Positions 1 through 10,582 are shown, counted from the first letter of the stretch. The stretch: 64,000 bases of DNA from DAOTXR01 sp034435375 (GCA_034435375.1 DAOTXR010000039.1:62001-126000), one strand, 5' to 3'. The notes: generated by a model from the sequence alone, not told the origin. Made by a program: numbers and translations.

Positions 1-2427
1 CTGGCGGGTGCTATGCATGACCAGCCAGCCCAGCGTATTACGTCCAGTGATGGCAGGGAAGATGGGGAAGATGGCCATGGACTTAACGGCCAGACCCAAC
101 AACTGAGACATCAGTGCTGGCTCAAGTGAGGCTTGGTCGATGTCGTCAATCACCAGCGCCTCAGACACAGCGCGTTCAACGCCCGTAAGCAACGGGTGGC
201 GGCCCACTTGGACACGGACCGCCATGTCTCTGAGCGGGTCGGTGGCATCGCGCAGCCATAGACCCGCGAGATCAACCCAGGCGCTGGTGGGGTCCTCCGT
301 GGGACGGTCGAGCAGGAACAATGCCACACGGTCCACCGTATCGATGGAAGCCAGCCGGATCAACTCATCTGCCAGGTCGTTCACCGAGTTGGCGGCGGCG
401 ATGGCCTGAGTGGCGCGATACAGGCGGTTGGTCTGCATCAGCGAAAGCTGAGTCTGTTCCACCAGACGCGCATTGTCGATAGCCAGCGCCACACGGTCGA
501 GTACCTGCTGAACCAGTAGCCTCTCATCCTCGCTGAGGTCACTGCCGCGTCCCAACTGCGCCCGCAGCTCACCGATGACAGCCCCACGCAGGGCAATCGG
601 CAGACTGAACCCTTCCTCAGAACCTGCATCACCTTCGGTGGGGCGAATCTGGCTCAGATCGTATTCAAAAGCCAACTCGCCCACCTGACGCTGCGCCAGG
701 TAGGTTTCCCAACTGTCGCGGGTGAGCATCTGGGTCAGTTGCAGCGAAGCCGAAAGCAACCCTTCCTTTTCACTCAGGAGCTGCGCATTGCGGATGGCCA
801 CGGCCAACTGGTCGGCTACGGTGGCAAGCACCGAGATCGTTGCCTCATCGAAGGCGTCTGTCTCAGTGGACTGGATGTCAAGTGCTCCGATCACCTCGTC
901 GCCGATACGCAGCGGGATGGCCAGCTCAGCGCGGGTGTCGGGGAGAAGGGGGTTAGGCAGCCAGGCTTCGGCGTAGCGGGTGTCGGAGGCCAGCGCCGGC
1001 TCTCCACGCCCCGTGGCCTGCCCCACCACCGAGCGCGATCCGACGGCCAGTTTGTGCCCACGGGCCAACAGTTCGCGCCCGGCAGCGCCCAAGCTAGCAC
1101 GCAACACAGCATACTGCCGCAGATCGTCTAGAAGGAAGACCTGTGCATGATAGTAGCCCAGTTGGTCGCGGATCAGGTTGATGGTCAGGTTTAGCAGGCG
1201 GTTGAGGTCCGTCTCGGCTGCGATCACGCGGCCCAGGCGGGCCGTGATCTCAAGCTGGCGGGTACGCTCCCGGATGGCCTGCTCTTGGGCGCGTGTGAGC
1301 TTTTGGAGCTGGTCAGCCATGCGGTTTAGAGATCGAGAAAGCTCGTCAACATCAGTTAGGCTTGAACCCGGCACACGACGGTCCAGATCGCCAGACAGGA
1401 TGCGGTTGACAGTGCTGATCAGGCTGTTTAGCCTTGCGCTGAGACGGTAGGGGACAAACGCGGCGACCGTCACGGCTCCGGCGACCGATAGAATGCTGAT
1501 GATCAGACCAGCCTGGACGATAGCTCGATTGCTGGCCATCACCTCGGCAAGGTCCTGCTTGACGACTAGCCCCATATGCAGCGGCTCGATCCAGCGGTAC
1601 GCGCCAAGCACCCGCTGCCCGCGGTAGTCTCTCCAGGTGCCAGAGCTGCTCTCGCCGTTCATGAGGGCATGGATGATAGAATCGCTGGCCACAGCCTCGG
1701 AGGCGCCCAGGCGAGGTGTGACGACATAGCGACTGCCCTCGCTTACCAGGAAGTAATCGCTCCTTCCGGTCGAGAGCATTGGGATAGATACTAGGCTCTG
1801 CACAGGGGCTAGGCTGGTCCGACCACACAGCACGCCGATTGGCTGGGATGCTTCGTCCAGCACTGCCACGGCAAAATACAGGCTTTCCTGCTGGTCGAGC
1901 GGATCGACCAGGGGGCCAGTCAGCGTGACAGCGCCAGAGCCAGCCGATGCCAGCGCAGCTTTGAACCACAGCTCGTCGCCAAAATTGCGGTTGATCTGGC
2001 TGGGATCAGTGCTGCCGCGCACCATACCAGTCAGGTCAAGGGCGAGCACCCGGTCGAAGGGCGTGTCGGTCTGTTGGACATAGGTGGCGAACGTGTCACG
2101 GGCAGCAGCATAGGTGGCCGCCCCCTGACCGACCTCACTGCCGGTCAACAGCTCGAAGGTGGCTGGGAAGAACACTGGATCGCTCTGAATCTGACGCAGT
2201 GGCTCCCCCGTGGAAGTGACCCAGCTTGCAAGCACCTGAGCCTGCGCATCAGCCAGCACCTCAAGCTCGGCCAAGCGCTCCTGACGTGTGCGGCTGGCAT
2301 CGATCAGCCCGACGCCCAGCATCAGCACCGCCACAGGCATGACGGTAGCCACCAGGAAGGCGTAAGTCAGCAGGCGGGTCAAGCGGCCCACTCTGCGCTT
2401 TTTTTCGGGAGGATTCTGGTCACTCAT
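1..2427 (-). CDS. Cache-HAMP-multi-GAF sensor protein (3' end outside window)
   Basis: The first 809 codons are present; the C-terminus runs off the left edge. A transmembrane helix (about residues 16-38) is followed by a roughly 250-residue extracytoplasmic region of double-Cache type, a second helix near 295-315 and a HAMP linker. Then come a GAF domain (about 395-540, with YYHAQVFLLDD and ELAIPLRIGDEVIGALD), a shorter GAF-like domain (about 560-660) and a third GAF from about 680. It is the last gene of the tandem array. Its ATG lies 2 bp after the stop of the upstream paralog, so translational coupling is likely. Unlike its six neighbours it continues into a full third GAF, so any output domain of the array may lie beyond the edge. 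Ligands of the Cache and GAF domains are unknown. Confidence 0.85.
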   Translation of the reverse strand, partial: MSDQNPPEKKRRVGRLTRLLTYAFLVATVMPVAVLMLGVGLIDASRTRQERLAELEVLADAQAQVLASWVTSTGEPLRQIQSDPVFFPATFELLTGSEVGQGAATYAAARDTFATYVQQTDTPFDRVLALDLTGMVRGSTDPSQINRNFGDELWFKAALASAGSGAVTLTGPLVDPLDQQESLYFAVAVLDEASQPIGVLCGRTSLAPVQSLVSIPMLSTGRSDYFLVSEGSRYVVTPRLGASEAVASDSIIHALMNGESSSGTWRDYRGQRVLGAYRWIEPLHMGLVVKQDLAEVMASNRAIVQAGLIISILSVAGAVTVAAFVPYRLSARLNSLISTVNRILSGDLDRRVPGSSLTDVDELSRSLNRMADQLQKLTRAQEQAIRERTRQLEITARLGRVIAAETDLNRLLNLTINLIRDQLGYYHAQVFLLDDLRQYAVLRASLGAAGRELLARGHKLAVGSRSVVGQATGRGEPALASDTRYAEAWLPNPLLPDTRAELAIPLRIGDEVIGALDIQSTETDAFDEATISVLATVADQLAVAIRNAQLLSEKEGLLSASLQLTQMLTRDSWETYLAQRQVGELAFEYDLSQIRPTEGDAGSEEGFSLPIALRGAVIGELRAQLGRGSDLSEDERLLVQQVLDRVALAIDNARLVEQTQLSLMQTNRLYRATQAIAAANSVNDLADELIRLASIDTVDRVALFLLDRPTEDPTSAWVDLAGLWLRDATDPLRDMAVRVQVGRHPLLTGVERAVSEALVIDDIDQASLEPALMSQLLGLAVKSMAIFPIFPAITGRNTLGWLVMHSTRQ

Positions 2428-2429
2428 GC

Positions 2430-4628
2430 CTAACTACTCACTCCCTCTCCCCGCAGGCGCACGCTGGTCTGGGGCGCGCGCAGCACGCGGCCAAGTTCCC
2501 TCACGGTCGTCTGCAAGATCTGCTCCACGTCTGTCGACCCCACGATCTTGGCCGTGATCTCATTGAGAATGTGCTCGTGTTCAACACGCCGAGCCGTCTC
2601 TTCGATCAAGCGCAGGTTCTCCAGCGCGAGGCCAACGCGGTCGACAATCGCCTCAATCAGCGCAACGTCCTCGCTGCTCAGGTTGTGCAGCTCCTCACCC
2701 GAAAAGCCAAACGCTCCGATCACCTCACCGCGCACGCGGATGGGAACGGCCAAGCTAATTTCGCCATCGCCGCTATCCCGCGCAATCAGCCGCCCGCTGC
2801 GGATAGCCTCGGACATGGGGGCGGGAGTATCATCGTGGTGAGGTTCGATCAGCTTACCGCTCACGACGAAGCCTAGCGGGGCGCTCTCTTTACGCGACTG
2901 GCGGTAGACATCCCATGCCTCGCCTGTCAGACGGTGTTCGAGCGTAGCCAACTGGGTCTGGACTTCAGCCAACTGGTTCTGCAGGCGGCGATTCTCAAGC
3001 GCGATGGCAAGCTGGTCGGCCATGATCTGGAATACAGCAACCACATCTTCGTCAAAAGCATTGGGAGCCACGCTCTGCACGTCCAGTGCTCCGATCACGC
3101 GATCGCCGATACGCATGGGCAGGGCCATCTCGGAGCGCGTGTCGGGTAGCAGCTCGTTGCGGCGGTGAACGATGCCCGCCGCCTCGGTGTCCGAGGCAAC
3201 AATGGGTTCGCCGCGGGAGGTCACCTGCCCAATGACTGAGTGCGACCCGACCTCAAGCGCGTGATGGCGCGCCAGCAATTCGCGACCCGCCCGGCCTGTG
3301 CTGGCGACCAAGTTGGCATTCACACCCTGATCGTCAACCAGGAACACCTGCGCGTGGTAGAAGCCGAAGCGCTGGCGGATCAGCTCAACGATCTCGTTCA
3401 TCAGGTCACGTGGGTCGCGCTGGAAGGTGACAGCACGCCCGATCTCCGCCGTGATGGTCAGGTCACGGGTACGCTCAGCCACCCGCTGCTCCAACCCGCT
3501 GACCAGCCCTTCAAGCTGGGTAGCCATGGCATTGAAGCTGAGGCCCAGACGACTGAACTCGTCCTCACCGGACACGGCGACGCGGGCGCCCAGGTCGCCG
3601 GCCTCCAGGGCGTTAGCCACGGCGAGCAGGCGCTGCATGCTGCGCGACAGGTCACGGGCATAGAGGAAGGTCAGCAGTGAACCTACGATGAGGGCCACGA
3701 TCAGGCTAATTGCCAGAACGCGGCCTGTGGTGTTCTGGATGACGTTAATACGCTGAAGCTGAAGCAGGCGTTGTGCCTCGGTCATGGTGCCTAGACGAGA
3801 AGCTGCATCGCGGGCAAACTCAGTATAGAGCTGGGACGAGCGCGTCAGGGTCTGAAGCTGGCCCAATAGGTTGGAGACCCGCTCGGCCTCTCCAGTGTAA
3901 AGCTCCATCTGTCTAGGGATCTCGGTGATGTTCTCTGTGAGTGGGATGGTCTGATAGATCTGCAAATATGTATCAGCAGCATCCTGAAAGGCATACAGGT
4001 CAGCCTGCGTGCCTGTCTCGGTCAATGTACGCTCTAGGTTACGCAGCAGCAGGAGTTGGCTGATCAGTTCGTGATTGTCCTGCTGGATAGTCAAGGCCTC
4101 CAGCTGATCCCCGTACTGCTGAAACCTAACCAGCGCCCCTTCCTCAGGCCAGGTCAATTCCTTGACCACGTCAGCAATCTGGGTGAAGTTGTCTTCGCTG
4201 GTGCGAGCATTGGCCTGGATGGTGCGGACCTCAGCGCTGAAGGGGACCAACTCACCAGCCCCCAGGAGCGAGCTGGCTAGGTTTTCCAGCTGTCCCGCAT
4301 CGGATTCAAGTTGAGCGGTCAAAGCAGCGTGTTCGCGCCGCACGGACTGCTCGACCAGGTTGAAACCGGCCCAACCATAGCGCTGCTCGACCAAACGGCT
4401 CTCAAGGCGCTGGAGCGTCTCGATGCCGATCTGGATGTCCTGAGACAGGGCGCGCATCTCCACTGAGGTCGTACTACCGGTCTCAAGCTGGCTACGCAGG
4501 CTGGCAAAGGCGCTGTTCATCACCAGACCCAGGGCCAGGATGAAGACCAGCAGCACTGCAAACAATAGGGTTGTTTTGACTGCAATCGGGAGATTGCGCC
4601 AGGCGAGTCGCCTTAAGAATCGTTGCAT
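2430..4628 (-). CDS. Membrane sensor: helical extracytoplasmic domain, HAMP, two GAF
   Basis: This 732-residue protein has transmembrane helices at about 15-38 and 304-323. They enclose an all-helical extracytoplasmic domain of about 260 residues, the size of helical-bimodular chemoreceptor sensors. A HAMP linker (325-378) leads to GAF1 (about 400-550, FYHAQVFLVDD) and a shorter GAF-like module (about 600-695, PIRVRGEVIGAFGF). The protein then ends with a helix-plus-strand tail that resembles the first 35 residues of another GAF. No kinase, cyclase or receiver domain is present. The start is an ATG with GGGAGG 6 bases upstream. It lies 11 bp behind the preceding paralog and 2 bp ahead of the next, so it belongs to one operon. 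The signal sensed and the output are not evident. Confidence 0.85.
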   Translation of the reverse strand: MQRFLRRLAWRNLPIAVKTTLLFAVLLVFILALGLVMNSAFASLRSQLETGSTTSVEMRALSQDIQIGIETLQRLESRLVEQRYGWAGFNLVEQSVRREHAALTAQLESDAGQLENLASSLLGAGELVPFSAEVRTIQANARTSEDNFTQIADVVKELTWPEEGALVRFQQYGDQLEALTIQQDNHELISQLLLLRNLERTLTETGTQADLYAFQDAADTYLQIYQTIPLTENITEIPRQMELYTGEAERVSNLLGQLQTLTRSSQLYTEFARDAASRLGTMTEAQRLLQLQRINVIQNTTGRVLAISLIVALIVGSLLTFLYARDLSRSMQRLLAVANALEAGDLGARVAVSGEDEFSRLGLSFNAMATQLEGLVSGLEQRVAERTRDLTITAEIGRAVTFQRDPRDLMNEIVELIRQRFGFYHAQVFLVDDQGVNANLVASTGRAGRELLARHHALEVGSHSVIGQVTSRGEPIVASDTEAAGIVHRRNELLPDTRSEMALPMRIGDRVIGALDVQSVAPNAFDEDVVAVFQIMADQLAIALENRRLQNQLAEVQTQLATLEHRLTGEAWDVYRQSRKESAPLGFVVSGKLIEPHHDDTPAPMSEAIRSGRLIARDSGDGEISLAVPIRVRGEVIGAFGFSGEELHNLSSEDVALIEAIVDRVGLALENLRLIEETARRVEHEHILNEITAKIVGSTDVEQILQTTVRELGRVLRAPQTSVRLRGEGVSS

Positions 4629-4639
4629 GGCAGACCTCC

Positions 4640-6406
4640 CTATACTGTCCCTTCTGATATAGCTCTGATGGGCTGGTTGTCATCAGGAGCTGTTTCTCTG
4701 GGACTGATCTGAACAATGCCGCGCGACGCACCCAGGACTTCGCTCAATTCGGTCAGTGCGGCCTGCAGCACTTCCTCAACGCTCCTGGCTTCCTGCACGT
4801 CCTGGGCCACCCGGTTGACGATCTGCTCGCGCTCGGCAGCGTCGGTGGCCTGCTCATAGAGGCGGGCATTCTCAATTGCCAGGGCCAGCCGGTCTACCAG
4901 TGTCTCGGCCATCTCGATCTCACTGTCAGTCCAGGGTCGGTCACCGCCGCGTGCAATCTCAAGCACACCGATCACCTCGCCTCTTAGCCGGACCGGCAGT
5001 GCTGCGATGTGTGCGTTCGGGTCTTTGCGGATCACAACCCCGTGCTCCCCCTGGTACGCCTGTCGCATGGGAGCCGTCCAACTGGTGTCAGCCAGAATCT
5101 CGCCGCGTTGGAGGGTATAGCCCAAGGCGCCAGGCGCACGGCGGACACGCAGGTAGTCACTCCAACCTTCGCGGGTCAGGCGGCGGTTCAGCTCCTCGAT
5201 CTGGCGCAGGTTCTGCTGAGCCTCTTCAAGCAAACGCTCGTTCTCCGATGCGCGAGCCTGAAGCTCGTCCACCAGGCGGGCTTTCTCGATAGCGGCGGTG
5301 AGCTGCGAAGATAGCACCTGAAGCGACTGCACGTCGTCTGGCTGGAAGGCATTGGCGATGGTGCTCTGAACGTCCAGGCAACCAATCACCTGGGTACCGA
5401 CTAGTAATGGGAGAGCCAGCTCCGCGCGTGTATCGGGCAGCAGCTCGTTGGGACGGTGGATTTTGCTGGTCGTCACATCGTTGACAACCACAGGACGCCC
5501 CTTGCTGCTGCACTCACCCACCACCGATTGCGAACCGACAGGCAGAGCGTGCCCGCGTGCCAGCAATATCTCACCGGCCCGACCTGTGCTGGCCTCCAGG
5601 CGTGCCATACGTCCTTCCTGGTCCAGCAGGAATACCTGGGCATGGTAAAACCCGTAGGCTTCGCGGATGCGTTCGACTACATCGTTGAGAAGTACGCTGA
5701 GGCTGGAAGCCGTCGAAGCCGTCTCGCTGATGACAGCGGCTGCCTCGAGCTGGCGGGCGCGGCGTTGGGCGCCGGCTGCCCAGCTAAACAGACTGCTGCT
5801 CAGCAGCCAGGCCAGAACGGACAACACGCCCAGCAGAAACACCGACTCGACGGTGTTCACCAGGACACCTGCTAATTCGGGGCCACCACCGGCAGCCAGC
5901 AGATTGGTATAGGTGGAATACGCATTGACTCCAATGGCCAACATTGCCAGCAATGCAGCGCCGAAGGTCCACAGAGGGCCTAGGATGAAAGCTGAGGCCA
6001 CCACGGGCACCACAGCGCTCAGCATCACGATCTCAGGCCCCAAGAAACGAAACGGCACACTTTGGATCACTGGGACAACAATCGTCATCAGCACAAATGC
6101 ATAGCTGGCTGGTGTCAGCCAGCCTGACTGGGCCATCAGGTAGATTCCCAGATAAACCACAGCGAGCAGGATGTTAAAAACCAGTAGTCCGCGCGGAAGC
6201 AGGCCGGGGAAGACAATCGCCAGACCAATGACCCCCCACAGGCCCACTAAGCCAAACAACAGACTCATAATCGACACGGTCAGAGCACGCTGGCGATCGA
6301 GCTGGCTCTCGTAGGGATAACGAACCGAGAACAGCCGAAAGAGCCAGCTGCCGCGAGCACCCTGGAGCAGCGGCGTCTCAGTTCGGGTCGAGGTGCGGCT
6401 AGCCAT
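4640..6406 (-). CDS. Six-helix membrane protein with two GAF domains
   Basis: The 588-residue protein starts with about six hydrophobic helices (residues 25-205) resembling an integral-membrane sensor. GAF1 follows (about 225-370, FYHAQVFLLDQ, then LALPLLVGTQVIGCLD), a coiled linker, a second GAF-like module (about 420-525, LPVRLRGEVIGVLEI) and the array-specific terminal tail. I chose the ATG at 6406 because GGGAGGTGAG lies just upstream; a GTG six codons earlier is possible but lacks such a site. The ATG overlaps the stop of the upstream gene by 8 bp. There is no catalytic output domain. Its GAF1 is closely similar to those of its neighbours, which points to repeated local duplication with exchange of the input module. 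Confidence 0.85.
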   Translation of the reverse strand: MASRTSTRTETPLLQGARGSWLFRLFSVRYPYESQLDRQRALTVSIMSLLFGLVGLWGVIGLAIVFPGLLPRGLLVFNILLAVVYLGIYLMAQSGWLTPASYAFVLMTIVVPVIQSVPFRFLGPEIVMLSAVVPVVASAFILGPLWTFGAALLAMLAIGVNAYSTYTNLLAAGGGPELAGVLVNTVESVFLLGVLSVLAWLLSSSLFSWAAGAQRRARQLEAAAVISETASTASSLSVLLNDVVERIREAYGFYHAQVFLLDQEGRMARLEASTGRAGEILLARGHALPVGSQSVVGECSSKGRPVVVNDVTTSKIHRPNELLPDTRAELALPLLVGTQVIGCLDVQSTIANAFQPDDVQSLQVLSSQLTAAIEKARLVDELQARASENERLLEEAQQNLRQIEELNRRLTREGWSDYLRVRRAPGALGYTLQRGEILADTSWTAPMRQAYQGEHGVVIRKDPNAHIAALPVRLRGEVIGVLEIARGGDRPWTDSEIEMAETLVDRLALAIENARLYEQATDAAEREQIVNRVAQDVQEARSVEEVLQAALTELSEVLGASRGIVQISPRETAPDDNQPIRAISEGTV

Positions 6407-8708
6407 TGATCTCACCTCCCTCACCGCTCAGGTCCTCCGTTGTGGTCTCATCTGATCGGGCCGCTGGACTGCGCCCTCCATCACCGCCATTGTCAGAGAC
6501 AGCAGCCCGTGCGCTGCCAGCCGCAATCTGATGATCGTCGTCGATAGGCGGTCTACCGATACGCAGCGACACCTGATCAGAGCCAAGCGCGCCACTCAGT
6601 TGGGTCAGCGCGGTGTGGAGCACGCCATCAACGCTCGCCACGCGCTGGAGCAGGCTGGCCGAGACCTCATTAACCTGCTGCTCGCGCACCGCGCGGCGGG
6701 TGGTCTCTTCAACTAGGCGGATACCTTCAGCGATCATGGTGAGACGGCTGGCGATAGACTCGACCAGCATGATCTCGTCCTTGCTCCACGTCTCACCTGC
6801 CGGGCGAGTGACTGCCAGTGTGCCAATCGGCTCGCCGCGCAGCACCAGCGGCACTGCCAACACCGAGCGCCCATCAGCATCCGCATAAGCTTCAGCTCTG
6901 ACCTCGCTGCGGTGGCGCACCATTTCCAGAGCCTCTGGCCAGCGTTCGTCAGGATCACGGGTACGCCGCAATGCCCCGCTCTCCTCAACGTATTCCTGCC
7001 AGGATTGGCGCGTCAGACGGCGGTTGAGCTCCTCGATCTCGGTCAGGTTGGCAACGCTTTGCTCATACAGGCGGGCGTTCTCAATGGCCGCGCTGAGCTG
7101 GTCAGCCACCAGCGTGAGGATAGTCACATCCTCTTGCTCAAAAATGGTTAATTCCTGACCCACGACCAGCAAGGCGCCCAGGGGATGGCCACCGGCCCAC
7201 AACCCGATCGCCACTTCCGGCGGTGGGGTCTTAGCGCCGATAAACGACACACGCTCGGTGGTGCCCGCAAACTGCGGCTCGCCGTATAGGATAGCTCGTC
7301 CGATGTGCGACTTATCATCGACGGCGATACGGTGGCCACGGCGCAACCAGTCGATGCTGTCTCTGCCTGCTGCAGCCTGTAGACGGGCTTCGCGTGCGTT
7401 AAGGTCAGCCAGGTAGATACGCACGCTCGGATGCCCAAATTGCTCGCTGATGCCCCGGGCTACCTCGCTGAGCAGTTGGTTGATGTCAAGCGTAAGGACC
7501 ATGCTCTGCGAAATCTTCACGGCGGAGTTGAGCTGGCTCAGACGCTTGACCAGCTTGCCCACCATATCCTGGAGCACAACGGCGAGCTGGCCAATCTCAT
7601 CCGGCGGGAGCTGAGGAATAGGTGCGTCAAGCTCCCCTTGCCGGATGCGAGAGGCGGCATCCGTCAGACGGCGCAGGGGGAACAACGTGAACGTGACCAA
7701 GATCAGGGCCAGTGTTGTAATCAACCCGGCGCTGATGCCAATGGCGACCCGCAGGCGATTGGCCAGAGAGGCGGCTGCTGCCCGTGTCTGCGCAGAAGGC
7801 AGGCGGATGGCCACGATCCAGCGAAGGTTGGCAATTGGTTGGTTCCCCAGGCCGAGGTCAGAGAGCATCACGTAGCCATACAGCCACTCAGCGACATTGT
7901 CGGTGAATGTAAACGATCCAGATGGAGCCAGGAGCATCTGGGACAGCAGGTCCTGGTGAACGGCAGCGCCCTGCTTCAGACTGCTTGAGAGGAGGACGGT
8001 CCCTTCCGGCTCAAGGATCAGGCCCTCACGGTTGCCGCCCATGTCAATCACGTCGATGACAACGCTCATGTTCCACACGCCATACAGTACACCGATGACC
8101 TCCACCTCACGCCCCGGCGGACTGTAGATCGGAATGGCAATATGGATGCCCCTTGCTCCGGTCAGAAAATCATCGCGAGGACCTGAGATGTATGTGCTGC
8201 CTTCGCCCTCCTTGTAGGCATTGGAGTACCAATCCCAGGCAGCCGGATCAGCCTGCTCTATACCCTCTGGAATCGGGTTGATGGCAATCAAGCGCCCCTG
8301 GTTATCGAGGATTGCCACGCTATCAAACTGGCCATACACATTGCGGAAGCTAAGCAAACTCTGATACAACTGCGGGTCCTGCATCAGAACCTCGCCAGAG
8401 GCCAGGGCGGGGGGGGCTTCCTCAAGCTCGACCAGCCGATTACGGACGGCGTTGCTGGACGCCAGGGCGTTCAGTGTTGCTGTTCCCTGGCTCAGTTTAT
8501 CAACCAGGCGCAGCGCCTGGGTACGGCTGATGGTCTCAAGCTCGCCCAAAACGGCGTCTACCTGCGCGTCGCGCACCACTTGTCGCACCAGTTGGTCGGT
8601 CACAACACCGCTGATCAACAGAATCAGAGCCAGTGCCAGCGCAATCTTGACGGCGATAGGCAAGGCCCGCAGGTCTAGACGTTGGGATGGCATCATACGG
8701 CCTATCAT
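6399..8708 (-). CDS. Double-Cache-like, HAMP, two-GAF sensor
   Basis: The 769-residue protein has helices at about 14-36 and 318-340. Between them lies a large extracytoplasmic region of mixed alpha/beta character with the layout of a double Cache domain. A HAMP linker (about 342-395) follows. GAF1 (about 410-555) is the most divergent in the array: the usual FYHAQVFLL is replaced by FGHPSVRIYLA and the NELLPDTRSE stretch is lost. A second GAF-like module (about 600-695) and the shared tail end in an acidic, Gly-rich extension of about 40 residues. The start overlaps the stop of the upstream gene in ATGA, which indicates coupling. The divergent GAF1 may bind a different ligand; that is inference. 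Confidence 0.84.
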   Translation of the reverse strand: MIGRMMPSQRLDLRALPIAVKIALALALILLISGVVTDQLVRQVVRDAQVDAVLGELETISRTQALRLVDKLSQGTATLNALASSNAVRNRLVELEEAPPALASGEVLMQDPQLYQSLLSFRNVYGQFDSVAILDNQGRLIAINPIPEGIEQADPAAWDWYSNAYKEGEGSTYISGPRDDFLTGARGIHIAIPIYSPPGREVEVIGVLYGVWNMSVVIDVIDMGGNREGLILEPEGTVLLSSSLKQGAAVHQDLLSQMLLAPSGSFTFTDNVAEWLYGYVMLSDLGLGNQPIANLRWIVAIRLPSAQTRAAAASLANRLRVAIGISAGLITTLALILVTFTLFPLRRLTDAASRIRQGELDAPIPQLPPDEIGQLAVVLQDMVGKLVKRLSQLNSAVKISQSMVLTLDINQLLSEVARGISEQFGHPSVRIYLADLNAREARLQAAAGRDSIDWLRRGHRIAVDDKSHIGRAILYGEPQFAGTTERVSFIGAKTPPPEVAIGLWAGGHPLGALLVVGQELTIFEQEDVTILTLVADQLSAAIENARLYEQSVANLTEIEELNRRLTRQSWQEYVEESGALRRTRDPDERWPEALEMVRHRSEVRAEAYADADGRSVLAVPLVLRGEPIGTLAVTRPAGETWSKDEIMLVESIASRLTMIAEGIRLVEETTRRAVREQQVNEVSASLLQRVASVDGVLHTALTQLSGALGSDQVSLRIGRPPIDDDHQIAAGSARAAVSDNGGDGGRSPAARSDETTTEDLSGEGGEING

Positions 8709-10546
8709 AGTTCAGCTCTCGCTCCCTCCGGCTCATCATCAGGCCCTGCAGGGCTGGCATCCTGAACTGTATCGGGCGTCTCGCTGGACTCCTCTACTTC
8801 CGTTTCCGAGTCAGAGGCAGGTTTGCGACGATGGCCAATGGGCTGTTCAAGATTGATCTCGGCGTAGACATTGTCCGTGCCCAGAGCCTCGGCCAGCTCA
8901 CGTGTGGCGCTCTCCAGCAGCATAGACAGGCTGGGGGCGCGCTGGAGCCGGGACGCAATGGCATTGACCATACGCTCACGCTCCGCTGCACGCTGCGCCT
9001 GGATGTAGAGCCGGGCGTTCTCAACCGCCAGCGCTGTCCGGCTGGCAATCGCCTCGATGAGACGCAGGTCCTCCTGGGTCCAGTCGCGCGGTTCATCCGA
9101 CTCAACGGCCAGGATGCCAACGACCTCATTGCGCACCACGATCGGAGCGGCCAGGAACGTGCTCTCGCCATCTTTGCCGCTCGACATGATCACAGAACCA
9201 ACAGACAACACATGGTCGATGATCCGGCTGCGTTGGACTTGGAGGTCTCGCCTCTCCGGCCCGTAGACCTGCTGCCGATCTTCCTCACGAGTCTCGGCCA
9301 GAAACTCGGCCCAGCTTCGCTGCGTCGTCTCACGGCTGAGCTGACGCAGCTCACGTAGGTTCTCCTCAGCCTCCTCGAATAGGTGGGCATTGTGGACGGC
9401 GATGGCCAGCAGGTCAGCCAGTGCCTGGTAGGTCGGAAAGTCCTCCGTCTTGAAACCATCGATGTGCTCGCTTTGCAGGTCGAGCACGCCGATCACATCG
9501 CTGCCAACGGTGAGTGGCAGCACCATCTCCGAACGAGAGTGAGGCAACAGCTCGTTGCGCCGGTGCACGGGGTCTAGGTCCGAGTCGCGGACAAGCAGCG
9601 GATGCCCTGTGGCCGTGACTTGACCGATCACGCTCAGACTGCCGATAGCCAGGCGATGTCCGCGGGCTACCAGCGCCTGACCTACCTCACCCGTACTCTG
9701 CCGCAGGACGGAATAGCCCTGTTCACGGTCAGTCAGGAACATCTGAACCTGATGAAGCCCGTATGTGTCGCGCACAAGTCGCGCCGCATCGCGGAGCAGG
9801 TCATCCAGAGATCGCTTGCCGACCACCGCTCGTGCAACCGTCACCGTAGCCTGAAGTTGGCGCATCTGCTTGGTAAGCTGCTCGGCGAGCTGTTCGCGTT
9901 GCACGACCAGCGCTAGGCTGGTTTGTTGGCTTTCAACGAGGGCCTGATGACTGTTGCGCGAGAACAGCCAAGCTATGACAGCCACAAAGGCTAGGTTCAG
10001 GTAGACAGCCAAGGTCTGGGCCGCTGGGCCGCTGGAGAACAGGACTCTGAAGTAGGCGGGATCGGCAAGTAGGTTGAGCGCCAGGTAAGCCAGACCTGCG
10101 GCCAAGGCTATGGTCACAGCCGAGATCGGCGGCCCGAATAATCCGGCTACCACCACCGGCACGATCAGCATAATGGCATAGGCCGCCAGCGGGCCAGTCG
10201 CTGTCAACGAAGCAAGGGCCAGGCCCAGTAGGCACACTGCCAGTCCAACTCCAGCGGTTGCCGGATCCAAGTAGCGGTTGGCAAGGTACAGCACCAGCCA
10301 TAGGGCGAACAGGCCAGCATTGATGATGCGCGTGGCGACAATCGGCGACCCTGGCGCTCCAGTCACTGGCACCAGCCGGATGCCAGCGACTATGGCAATC
10401 AACGTAAATAGGCCGATCAGCAGCAAAAGGACGGCAGCCAGGCGTCCCCGCCACGCACGGGTTGGGTCTGCGAGCCTGGTGTGCGTCAACCAGTCCATTG
10501 CTCTCTGCAAACTTCCCAGCACGTACACTTCTTGGTTGTTGGCCAT
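8705..10546 (-). CDS. Six-helix membrane protein with two GAF domains
   Basis: This 613-residue protein has about six hydrophobic helices (30-205), a short coiled linker, GAF1 (about 235-385, YGLHQVQMFLTDR and MVLPLTVGSDVIGVLD), a second GAF-like module (about 440-540, PIVVRNEVVGILAVE) and the common terminal tail, followed by an acidic end. The ATG at 10546 is preceded by AGGTG at a short distance; a GTG two codons earlier is the alternative. It is the first gene after a 250-bp gap and a probable terminator, so it may begin a second transcription unit inside the array (genes at 10546 to 1). No output domain is seen. Confidence 0.85.
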   Translation of the reverse strand: MANNQEVYVLGSLQRAMDWLTHTRLADPTRAWRGRLAAVLLLLIGLFTLIAIVAGIRLVPVTGAPGSPIVATRIINAGLFALWLVLYLANRYLDPATAGVGLAVCLLGLALASLTATGPLAAYAIMLIVPVVVAGLFGPPISAVTIALAAGLAYLALNLLADPAYFRVLFSSGPAAQTLAVYLNLAFVAVIAWLFSRNSHQALVESQQTSLALVVQREQLAEQLTKQMRQLQATVTVARAVVGKRSLDDLLRDAARLVRDTYGLHQVQMFLTDREQGYSVLRQSTGEVGQALVARGHRLAIGSLSVIGQVTATGHPLLVRDSDLDPVHRRNELLPHSRSEMVLPLTVGSDVIGVLDLQSEHIDGFKTEDFPTYQALADLLAIAVHNAHLFEEAEENLRELRQLSRETTQRSWAEFLAETREEDRQQVYGPERRDLQVQRSRIIDHVLSVGSVIMSSGKDGESTFLAAPIVVRNEVVGILAVESDEPRDWTQEDLRLIEAIASRTALAVENARLYIQAQRAAERERMVNAIASRLQRAPSLSMLLESATRELAEALGTDNVYAEINLEQPIGHRRKPASDSETEVEESSETPDTVQDASPAGPDDEPEGARAEL

Positions 10547-10582
10547 AAGCACCTACTGCGTTGGCATACCTCTGCCAGCACA

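Noticed and set aside
1352..1969. A 205-codon frame inside the first sensor gene
   Set aside because: The other minus-strand frame is continuous from 2427 to 1 with Cache, HAMP and GAF features.
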